Positions 1 to 5,171 of a stretch of DNA of 5,171 nt are shown here, one piece after another. The position numbers and the translations under genes are program-made. The notes beneath the pieces were generated by a model. It ran no database searches. It was not told the DNA's origin and saw only the letters and a list, made by a program, of their open reading frames with translations. Each line of letters begins with the position of its first letter. Position 1 is the stretch's first letter. Source of the stretch: Paracoccaceae bacterium (GTDB lineage: Bacteria; Pseudomonadota; Alphaproteobacteria; Rhodobacterales; Rhodobacteraceae); the NCBI GenBank assembly GCA_009920225.1, contig RGAJ01000160.1, positions 1 through 5,171 on the forward strand. Reading direction: 5' to 3'.

Positions 1-809
1 GCTTTGGGTTATTGGGCGCAGCCTTTGGCATTGGATTTGTCTTGGGACCGGTGATTGGTGGTCTGTTGGGCGAATGGGGGCCACGCGCCCCGTTTTATGC
101 CGCCGCCATTATTGCGGCGATCAATACATTGTGTTGCTGGATTTGGTTGCCCGAAAGTGTGACAGACGCAATCCGCCAAAAATTCACATGGACCCGTGCG
201 AACCCTTTGGGCGCGTTCGTGACAATTTCAAAATTTGATGGCCTTGGTCGATTGATTTTGGTTTTGGGCCTGTTTTTGATCGGTGTGTCCGTTTATGCCG
301 CGATCTGGCCGTTCTTTACCGTCGAGCGTTTTGATTGGTCGCCCGGGATGATTGGCGTCTCACTCACACTATACGGCGTGTGTTTCGCGGTGATCCAAGG
401 CACGTTGGTCAAGCCTGCCATTCATTACTTCGGCGAAAGACGCGTCGTGGTGTTGGGATTTATCGCCGAAATCTTTGCCTTGTTGGTGGTCACGCTTATT
501 CCATATGGATGGCTTATGTTGGCCTTTACCCCGATGGCCGCGCTTGGTGTTATTGCGCAACCCCCGCTCCAAGCGATTATGTCCAAAGCGGTGGGGGACC
601 AGAACCAAGGCACGTTGCAAGGGGTGATTGCATCCCTCAATGCGATTGCGATGATCATTACGCCCATCTCGATGTCGTGGCTGTTTTATCGCTTTACCAC
701 ACCAGACGCGCCGTTTTATTTCCCAAGCGCCCCGTTCTTGGTATCTGCGCTTTTGGTGGCGATTGCCTTGGCGCTTTTCACGCGCAGCCAACGCAAAAAA
801 GATCGCTAA
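1..809 (+). CDS. TetA/TCR-like major facilitator superfamily transporter, N-terminus outside window
   Basis: Inner-membrane secondary transporter, probably a proton-coupled drug or metabolite exporter. The frame is open from the first full codon (base 3), so the gene starts upstream; the TTG at base 12 is internal. 268 residues are visible. Family members run about 400, so roughly 130 residues (the first four helices) are missing. Eight hydrophobic segments are visible, counted from base 3: about 2-23, 31-50, 83-106, 116-136, 148-166, 169-193, 205-229 and 244-260, matching helices 5-12. Segment 1 carries the antiporter motif C as GFVLGPVIGG (11-20), and LPES (49-52) ends helix 6 as in TetA relatives. 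The stretch around 198-220 (GDQNQGTLQG and following) also resembles the TetA group. The basic tail RSQRKKDR is cytoplasmic. Substrate cannot be read from sequence, and tetracycline export should not be assumed. It lies 98 bp upstream of the dehydrogenase gene; shared transcription is possible but unproven. Confidence 0.9.
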   Translation, partial: FGLLGAAFGIGFVLGPVIGGLLGEWGPRAPFYAAAIIAAINTLCCWIWLPESVTDAIRQKFTWTRANPLGAFVTISKFDGLGRLILVLGLFLIGVSVYAAIWPFFTVERFDWSPGMIGVSLTLYGVCFAVIQGTLVKPAIHYFGERRVVVLGFIAEIFALLVVTLIPYGWLMLAFTPMAALGVIAQPPLQAIMSKAVGDQNQGTLQGVIASLNAIAMIITPISMSWLFYRFTTPDAPFYFPSAPFLVSALLVAIALALFTRSQRKKDR

Positions 810-853
810 TTCCAAACACAACGCCACGTCGTGCGGATGGGTGTCATTTTCCG

Positions 854-885
854 CTTGCCATCAGGCAAGAGCTTGGCAGACTGCC
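854..885. promoter_or_regulatory. Cluster of inverted CTTGCC/GGCAAG half-sites upstream of the dehydrogenase gene
   Basis: In the 98-bp gap between transporter and dehydrogenase, CTTGCC (854-859) and GGCAAG (864-869) form a perfect 6-bp inverted repeat around ATCA. A near-copy half-site, CTTGGC, follows at 872-877. A further short inverted repeat GGCA-GAC-TGCC lies at 875-885. The first two half-sites are centred 10 bp apart, about one helical turn, as in many operators. No T-tract follows, so it is not a standard intrinsic terminator. It could be an operator for the two downstream genes, or an RNA hairpin in their leader. No convincing -35/-10 pair was found here. The repeats are seen directly; the regulatory role is inferred. 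Confidence 0.35.
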
Positions 886-896
886 CTTAAAACAAC

Positions 897-902
897 GGGG
901 GA
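897..902 (+). promoter_or_regulatory. Ribosome binding site of the alcohol dehydrogenase gene
   Basis: The purine run GGGGGA sits 5 nt before the ATG at 908. It decides the start: the reading frame stays open upstream to about base 335, but that part overlaps the transporter gene and looks non-coding, whereas the alcohol dehydrogenase fold begins only a few residues after this ATG. Confidence 0.7.
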
Positions 903-907
903 ACAGA

Positions 908-1996
908 ATGGCACATATCACAGCCGCAGTTTGTCATGAATTCAATGCACCTTTGTCAGTCGAAACCGTAGACCTTCGCGCGCCGATTGGATCAGAGATC
1001 GAAGTCACCCTTGGCGCGGTTGCCATTTGTCATTCGGATATTTCTTATGCGGATGGAGCTTGGGGCGGGTCCCTGCCCGCGGTGTATGGCCATGAGGCTG
1101 CGGGCCGCATCACCGCGATGGGGGATAGCGTGCGCGGATTGGCGATCGGGGATCATGTGGTGGTCACACTTATTCGTGCGTGCGGGCATTGTGGCAATTG
1201 TGCGTCTGGGGCGCCTACGATTTGTGAAACCCCCTATGATGGGGATCGCGGACCGTTGACGATGCCGGATGGATCGAAATTGCACCAAGCGATGGCATGC
1301 GGTGCCTTTGCGCAAAAGGTTGTTGTTGATCAAGCGCAAGTGGTCAAAATCGCACCGGAAATCCCGTTTACCTCGGCATCACTGCTGGCGTGCGGCGTGA
1401 TCACGGGGATAGGTGCGGTGGTGAACGCCGCCAAACTGCGTGCGGGCCAAGATGTGGTTGTTATTGGTGCAGGCGGTGTTGGATTGAATGCCATTCAGGG
1501 CGCACGTATTGCAGGCGCGCGCCGCATTGTTGCGGTGGACATGAACGACGAGAAATTGGCGATGGCCAAAGATTTCGGCGCGACCGATGGTGTTTTGGCC
1601 ACCGATGATACGCCATGGCGCCGCGCCAAGGCTGCGATGGGCCGTGGGGCCGATGCGGTGTTTGTAACTGTTGGATCCAAGCGCGCCTATGACGACGCGC
1701 TGCGTTATATTGGCTATGGCGGCAAAGTTGTCATGGTCGGCATGCCAAAAGCAGGCGATGTATCGAGCTATCAACCCTCGATGATGGCGGCGGTGGCCCA
1801 AGGGATGATTGGTTCCAAAATGGGGGACGTGGTGATCAAGCGCGACATCCCGTGGATGATCGATCTTTATCAACAGGGCCGATTGAAACTGGATGAATTG
1901 GTGTCACAAACGTGGTCTTTGGATCAAATTAACGATGCGATTGCAAATACCAAAACAGGATCCGCCAAGCGCAATGTCATCACATTCGACATCTAG
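908..1996 (+). CDS. Zinc-dependent medium-chain alcohol dehydrogenase, probably NAD-linked
   Basis: Cytoplasmic oxidoreductase of the zinc-containing medium-chain dehydrogenase family, interconverting an alcohol and an aldehyde or ketone. It is 362 residues, normal for the family (about 340-380). N-terminal catalytic domain: C41 in CHSD (S43 fits the proton-relay position), H62-E63 in GHEAAG, and C162 in LLACGV match the catalytic zinc site. C92, C95, C98 and C106 form the four-cysteine structural-zinc lobe (CGHCGNC plus TIC). The segment after the lobe (about 107-130) is long, as in class I/III alcohol dehydrogenases. Rossmann domain: GAGGVG at 187-192, with D211 (VAVDMND) at the end of the second strand, which favours NAD over NADP. 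All expected zinc ligands are present, so it should be active; the substrate is not evident. It is followed after 10 bp by an enolase-superfamily gene whose ribosome site overlaps this stop codon, so the two probably act on one pathway. A formaldehyde/glutathione (class III) role is possible but not supported by anything specific here. Confidence 0.92.
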   Translation: MAHITAAVCHEFNAPLSVETVDLRAPIGSEIEVTLGAVAICHSDISYADGAWGGSLPAVYGHEAAGRITAMGDSVRGLAIGDHVVVTLIRACGHCGNCASGAPTICETPYDGDRGPLTMPDGSKLHQAMACGAFAQKVVVDQAQVVKIAPEIPFTSASLLACGVITGIGAVVNAAKLRAGQDVVVIGAGGVGLNAIQGARIAGARRIVAVDMNDEKLAMAKDFGATDGVLATDDTPWRRAKAAMGRGADAVFVTVGSKRAYDDALRYIGYGGKVVMVGMPKAGDVSSYQPSMMAAVAQGMIGSKMGDVVIKRDIPWMIDLYQQGRLKLDELVSQTWSLDQINDAIANTKTGSAKRNVITFDI

Positions 1997-2000
1997 GGGG
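1995..2000 (+). promoter_or_regulatory. Ribosome binding site overlapping the dehydrogenase stop codon
   Basis: AGGGGG begins inside the TAG stop of the dehydrogenase (1994-1996) and lies 6 nt before the ATG at 2007. It supports that ATG over the out-of-frame ATG at 2002, and suggests translational coupling of the two genes. Confidence 0.7.
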
Positions 2001-2006
2001 CATGCT

Positions 2007-3236
2007 ATGAAACTGACCGATCTGGACATCATTGTCACTTCCCCGCCAGCCCCGGGTTGGGGCGGACAGTATTGGATCTTTGTCAAACTTACCACAGACA
2101 CAGGCGTGACCGGATGGGGGGAATGCTATGCCGCGTCCATCGGACCTGACGCGATGTGCCATGTCATCCGCGATGTGTTTGAGCGGTATTTTTTGGATGA
2201 ACATCCCCAAAATGTGGAACGTATGTTTCGGCGCACGTATTCATCGGGATTTACACAAAGACCTGACCTTACGGTCATGGGCGCCTTTTCAGGATTGGAA
2301 ATCGCGTGTTGGGACATTCTGGGCAAGGATCAGGATAAACCTGTTTGGGCGCTGTTGGGCGGCATGATGAACGAACGTGTGCGCGCCTATAGCTATCTTT
2401 ATCCTTTGCCGCACCATGATCTGCGCAGTTTTTGGACATCGCCCGAAGGGGCGGCGCAATCTGCGCTTGATTTGGTGTCGCGCGGCTATACTGCGGTGAA
2501 ATTTGATCCTGCAGGCCCCTATACGATGCGTGGCGGCCATCAGCCCGCGATGTCGGATATTTCTCTGTCGGTCGCCTTTTGCAAGGCGATCCGCGATGCG
2601 GTGGGCGACAAGGCGGATTTGTTATTTGGCACGCATGGGCAATTCACAACCGCAGGTGCAATCCGTTTGGGCAAAGCGATTGAACCCTATATGCCCCTTT
2701 GGTTCGAAGAACCCGTACCACCCGATCACCTGTTGGAATTTGCCAAGGTCGCCAGCGCGGTCAATATCCCCGTGGCAACAGGGGAACGGATGACAACCAA
2801 GGCCGAATTTGCGACTGTTCTGCAAACGGGGGGCGCGGCAATTTTACAGCCTGCGTTGGGGCGATCAGGTGGCATTTGGGAAACCAAGAAAATCGCCGCA
2901 ATCGCCGAGGTTTTCAATGCGCAAATGGCGCCGCATCTTTATGCAGGTCCCATTGAATGGGCGGCGAACATCCATTTGTCTGTATCTCTTCCGAACCTAT
3001 TGATGGCAGAAACCATCGAAACACCGTTCCACGATCAAATCATCAAAGGATCCATTCGGGTGGACAACGGGTTCATTCCCGCGCCAACAGCACCTGGATT
3101 GGGGATTGAGGTTGACGAAGATCTGGCCCGTGCCCATCCCTTTACCGGCGAGGGTTTGCACCTTATGATGCAGGATGCGCCGTGTGATTACCAAAATGGC
3201 AACAGCTTTGCAGGGGGCGCACCCGTCAAGGAATAA
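2007..3236 (+). CDS. Mandelate racemase/muconate lactonizing-type enolase-superfamily enzyme (possible sugar-acid dehydratase)
   Basis: Predicted cytoplasmic enzyme of the enolase superfamily, whose members abstract a proton next to a carboxylate to racemize, cycloisomerize or dehydrate acids; many in this branch are sugar-acid dehydratases. It has 409 residues, typical length. The N-terminal capping domain (about 1-125) includes GWGEC (36-40) and the GLEIACWDILGK segment (96-107). The barrel follows: K165 in AVKFDP at the second strand, WFEEP (232-236), ATGER with E260, the SGGI turn (287-290) and MAPH with H310. By-eye alignment puts E234 and E260 at two metal-ligand positions. The third strand reads LLFGTHGQ, giving G208 where Asp or Glu is usual, with H210 two residues on. 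The usual Asp of the His-Asp dyad appears as A283 (QPALGRSGGI). The second residue of the classic KxK motif is D167. The reaction is therefore unassigned. It is co-transcribed with the dehydrogenase. The C-terminus ends in a polar tail of about 25 residues after the usual PGLGIEVDE segment. Confidence 0.9.
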   Translation: MKLTDLDIIVTSPPAPGWGGQYWIFVKLTTDTGVTGWGECYAASIGPDAMCHVIRDVFERYFLDEHPQNVERMFRRTYSSGFTQRPDLTVMGAFSGLEIACWDILGKDQDKPVWALLGGMMNERVRAYSYLYPLPHHDLRSFWTSPEGAAQSALDLVSRGYTAVKFDPAGPYTMRGGHQPAMSDISLSVAFCKAIRDAVGDKADLLFGTHGQFTTAGAIRLGKAIEPYMPLWFEEPVPPDHLLEFAKVASAVNIPVATGERMTTKAEFATVLQTGGAAILQPALGRSGGIWETKKIAAIAEVFNAQMAPHLYAGPIEWAANIHLSVSLPNLLMAETIETPFHDQIIKGSIRVDNGFIPAPTAPGLGIEVDEDLARAHPFTGEGLHLMMQDAPCDYQNGNSFAGGAPVKE

Positions 3237-3297
3237 CCACATAGACCTTGCAAAATCCCAACACATATGCTTTACAGAATGTGAAGTGGATTTGAGC
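3237..3297 (+). promoter_or_regulatory. Leader region of the ArsR-type gene with a weak inverted repeat
   Basis: This 61-bp gap holds an inverted repeat CACAT (3262-3266) / ATGTG (3279-3283) with a 12-nt centre. A loose -35-like TTGCAA lies at 3248-3253, without a good -10 partner. GTGGA at 3286-3290 serves as a modest ribosome site 7 nt before the ATG at 3298. ArsR-family repressors often bind such repeats near their own start, so autoregulation is plausible. The repeat arms are short enough to be chance. No terminator separates this gene from the upstream pair, so read-through is also possible. Confidence 0.25.
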
Positions 3298-3645
3298 ATG
3301 CTAGACAAATTAAAACCGCCCCCCAAAGAAATGGAAAAAAACGCAGGGTCCGCTGCGAGTTTTCTCAAGACATTGGCCCATGAGGGTCGATTGATGATCC
3401 TATGTCATTTGGGATCTGGCGAAAAATCTGTGGGTGAATTGGAAGAAATCCTAAATTGCCGTCAAGCCGCCGTCAGCCAAATGTTGGCGCGTTTGCGTGA
3501 CGATGGCATGGTCGACACGCGACGTGATGGGAAAACGATCTATTATTCTTTGGCGGACGACAACACAGCCAAGCTGATTGATTTGCTCTATAACATGTTT
3601 TGTTCGGTCAAAATTTCCGACCCAAATGACACCGCCGCTGAATAA
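3298..3645 (+). CDS. ArsR-family winged-helix repressor resembling SqrR/BigR persulfide sensors
   Basis: Small cytoplasmic DNA-binding regulator of 115 residues, expected to act as a dimer. After a charged N-terminus, the ArsR fold begins at about residue 18 (ASFLKTLAHEGRLMILCHL). The helix-turn-helix spans about 45-72, with recognition helix RQAAVSQMLARLRDDG, then the beta-wing DTRRDGKTIYYSL (73-85) and a C-terminal dimer helix. Cysteines are C36, C54 and C102. C36 (MILCHL) and C102 (NMFCS) are 66 residues apart, the spacing of C41/C107 in Rhodobacter SqrR and C42/C108 in BigR, which form a tetrasulfide or disulfide bridge and release DNA. The CxC-type arsenic site of classical ArsR is absent. 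The ATG at 3298 was chosen because it has a GGA 7 nt upstream and gives family length; in-frame GTG (3286) and TTG (3292) are weaker alternatives. Its target is unknown: no sulfide quinone reductase or dioxygenase gene lies in the window. It ends in a strong terminator. Confidence 0.9.
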   Translation: MLDKLKPPPKEMEKNAGSAASFLKTLAHEGRLMILCHLGSGEKSVGELEEILNCRQAAVSQMLARLRDDGMVDTRRDGKTIYYSLADDNTAKLIDLLYNMFCSVKISDPNDTAAE

Positions 3646-3666
3646 CTCCAGCGGCGGCGCTTTTTT
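3632..3666 (+). terminator. Intrinsic terminator of the ArsR-type gene, containing its stop codon
   Basis: A perfect 9-bp stem CCGCCGCTG (3632-3640) / CAGCGGCGG (3649-3657) with loop AATAACTC is followed by CGC and then TTTTTT (3661-3666). The left arm lies in the last codons of the ArsR-type gene and the stop TAA (3643-3645) is in the loop. On the minus strand the hairpin has no U-tract after it, so it is a good terminator only for + strand transcripts, although it also lies just past the end of the convergent synthetase gene. Confidence 0.88.
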
Positions 3667-3670
3667 ATGA

Positions 3671-5171
3671 CTACTCAGCCCATTGCCATGGGCGCGGGAA
3701 GACGCCCAGTGTATCTTGGACAGCGGCCTCATCACCACAATTTGAGATACAAGCAACCAAACCGCGCTTTTTATCGTCAATGACTGAGGTGACAGTCGCA
3801 TCAATCCCCGCATCGGCCAAAGCCGCATTGTAGATCCGTGTAATCGCGCTTTTGCGCAGATCTGGTTTGAACACCTTGCCCACTGCGGTTTTTGGCAACT
3901 CGCTCAGGACTTCGATATATTTCGGCATCGCGGCGCGTTCTGTAATGATATTGGCGCAATGTTGCATCAACTCATCAACCGTGACGTTTGCACCAGCAAC
4001 CAATTCCACATAAGCACAGGGGAGTTCACCCGCATGGCCATCAGGTTGACCAATCGCACCTGCAAAGGCCACGGCGTCATGGCCCAACAGCGCCTCTTCA
4101 ATGATCGCAGGGTCGATGTTGTGACCACCACGGATAATCAAATCTTTCGCGCGTCCTGTGATCCAAAGATAGCTGTCAGCATCAATACGCCCCAGATCGC
4201 CCGTGCGCAAATGCGTACCCTGATAGTACAGATCTTTGTTTTTGTCCGCTTCGGTATAGGTGTTCCCCGCATAGACGCCCGGGTTCGAGACACAGATTTC
4301 ACCGATCTCATCCGTGTCACATTCGACCAACTCACCATCCACGGTTTTGACGATACGCACATCGGTGTAGGGAAAGCGTAACCCGATCGAGCCCACTTTC
4401 TTCTCGCCCTCAGGCGGGTTGCACGACACCAGACAGGTGGCTTCGGTCAATCCATAGCCTTCGACAATCGCGACGCCTGTCGCCTTTTCAAATCGACGGA
4501 ACAATTCCAGAGGCAAAGGGGCCGATCCCGAAAACGATGTCTTGACGGTTGAGATATCGGCATCCACGGGTCGCTGCATCAACGCAGAAATCGCGGTTGG
4601 CACCGTGATGATAAACGAAATCTTCCACCGTTCGATCAATTTCCAGAAATTATCGAACACACCATCACCGCGATAACCCGCAGGTGTCGGGAAGACCACA
4701 TGCGCACCAGAGGCAACCATAGCCATCAAAATCACGTGGCTTGCAAACACATGGAACAGGGGTAACGGACAAATCACATTGTCTGTTTCGCTAAACAACA
4801 ACCGATGCCCAAGCCACCCATTATAGATCATGCCCGAATACAGATGCTGCGCCACTTTGGGCATCCCTGTCGTACCGCCGGTATGGAAATAGGCGGCGAC
4901 GCGATCGTCTTGCACGTCTTCGAAATCAAGTGTCTTGTTCTGTGCATTCAGCAACGTATTAAAATCATAGACTTTTGCCGAATGGGACACAGGGTTTTTG
5001 GGACGCACCAAAGGCACAATCCACGATTTCGGCGGTGTCAGGTAACGGTTTAGATCCACTTCGACCACGGCCTGAACGTTCGGGGCCAATGCCACGGCAG
5101 CCGCAGTTTTTTGGCCCACATCTGTCTTGGGAAATGCTTTGAGCGTTACAACCACTTTGGCATTGGTTTCG
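3671..5171 (-). CDS. AMP-forming acyl-CoA synthetase (adenylating superfamily), N-terminus outside window
   Basis: Activates a carboxylic acid, probably a fatty or other acyl acid, with ATP and coenzyme A via an acyl-AMP intermediate; likely cytoplasmic or membrane-associated. The stop TAG is the complement of 3671-3673, and the frame stays open to the window edge. The GTG at 5155 is internal, because coding-like residues (ETNAK) precede it. Numbering from that valine: ATP-binding loop HTGGTTGMPK (91-100), PLFHVFASH (132-140), GYGLTEAT (233-240), RTGDLGRID (317-325), hinge GRAKDLIIRGGHNID (334-348), and C-terminal PKTAVGKVFK (421-430) with the catalytic lysine K427. All core adenylation motifs are intact. 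About 67 residues follow that lysine, longer than in typical short acyl-CoA ligases, as in the roughly 620-residue proteobacterial acyl-CoA synthetases. On that basis some 100-130 N-terminal residues are missing here. It is convergent with the ArsR-type gene, 25 bp apart. Chain-length preference cannot be read from sequence. Confidence 0.93.
   Translation of the reverse strand, partial: ETNAKVVVTLKAFPKTDVGQKTAAAVALAPNVQAVVEVDLNRYLTPPKSWIVPLVRPKNPVSHSAKVYDFNTLLNAQNKTLDFEDVQDDRVAAYFHTGGTTGMPKVAQHLYSGMIYNGWLGHRLLFSETDNVICPLPLFHVFASHVILMAMVASGAHVVFPTPAGYRGDGVFDNFWKLIERWKISFIITVPTAISALMQRPVDADISTVKTSFSGSAPLPLELFRRFEKATGVAIVEGYGLTEATCLVSCNPPEGEKKVGSIGLRFPYTDVRIVKTVDGELVECDTDEIGEICVSNPGVYAGNTYTEADKNKDLYYQGTHLRTGDLGRIDADSYLWITGRAKDLIIRGGHNIDPAIIEEALLGHDAVAFAGAIGQPDGHAGELPCAYVELVAGANVTVDELMQHCANIITERAAMPKYIEVLSELPKTAVGKVFKPDLRKSAITRIYNAALADAGIDATVTSVIDDKKRGLVACISNCGDEAAVQDTLGVFPRPWQWAE

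Noticed and set aside
369..827. 152-codon minus-strand open frame across the transporter gene
   Set aside because: It lies antisense to a clear membrane protein gene, has a low-complexity basic composition and no recognisable domain; it is a shadow frame.
335..907. Upstream extension of the dehydrogenase reading frame to base 335
   Set aside because: It overlaps the transporter gene in another frame, and its translation is rich in Arg, His and Cys without family similarity. The ATG at 908 has a good ribosome site and gives normal family length.
1379..1873. 164-codon minus-strand open frame inside the dehydrogenase gene
   Set aside because: It is antisense to the Rossmann domain, with a His/Asn/Ala-rich translation typical of shadow frames.
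3175..3297. Longer N-terminus for the ArsR-type regulator starting inside the enolase-superfamily gene
   Set aside because: The extra 41 residues have no match to the ArsR fold and overlap the preceding gene; the ATG at 3298 gives the usual length.
3959..4381. 140-codon + strand open frame opposite the synthetase gene
   Set aside because: It is fully antisense to conserved adenylation motifs, with no plausible ribosome site or domain.
5153..5155. GTG at 5155 (minus strand) as the true start of the acyl-CoA synthetase
   Set aside because: The frame continues to the window edge with residues that fit the family, and the N-terminal part of the synthetase fold is missing, so the gene starts outside the window.
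1..5171. Mobile element, CRISPR array, tRNA or rRNA gene, toxin-antitoxin or defence system
   Set aside because: No terminal inverted repeats, transposase or integrase motifs, regularly spaced repeats or cloverleaf-like stretches were noticed, and almost all of the window is accounted for by five ordinary protein genes.

Overview
This window reads as chromosomal DNA from an alphaproteobacterium, most likely a marine Rhodobacteraceae (roseobacter-type). The basis is protein style (an ArsR regulator close in sequence to Rhodobacter SqrR, a Zn-dependent alcohol dehydrogenase beside an enolase-superfamily enzyme, and a long acyl-CoA synthetase), moderate GC by eye, and tight gene packing. The lineage is an inference; no rRNA or other marker gene is present.

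Layout. Bases 1-809 (+) hold the C-terminal two-thirds of a TetA/TCR-like major facilitator transporter. A 98-bp gap follows, with a cluster of CTTGCC/GGCAAG half-sites. Next come two tightly spaced + strand genes: a zinc-dependent, probably NAD-linked alcohol dehydrogenase (908-1996) and a mandelate racemase/muconate lactonizing-type enolase-superfamily enzyme (2007-3236). Their gap is 10 bp and the second ribosome binding site overlaps the first stop codon, so they are almost certainly co-transcribed. After 61 bp comes a small ArsR-family regulator (3298-3645) with two cysteines spaced exactly as in the persulfide sensors SqrR and BigR. It ends in a perfect GC-rich hairpin plus T-tract terminator that contains its stop codon. 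Convergent to it on the minus strand is an AMP-forming acyl-CoA synthetase (3671 to the window end), whose N-terminus lies outside the window.

How the genes may work together. The dehydrogenase and enolase-superfamily enzyme look like two steps of one catabolic route for a hydroxy acid or sugar acid, with substrate unknown. The enolase-superfamily protein keeps the barrel framework and two acidic metal ligands, but by eye it lacks the usual acidic first metal ligand and the Asp of the His-Asp dyad, so its reaction cannot be assigned. The regulator may sense reactive sulfur or oxidants, but no sulfide-oxidation gene is visible here. The transporter and the synthetase have no demonstrated link to the pair.

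No RNA gene, insertion sequence, CRISPR array, phage gene or obvious defence system was seen. The region is mostly ordinary metabolism; the points most worth a second look are the regulator's cysteine pair and the non-canonical active site of the enolase-superfamily enzyme.
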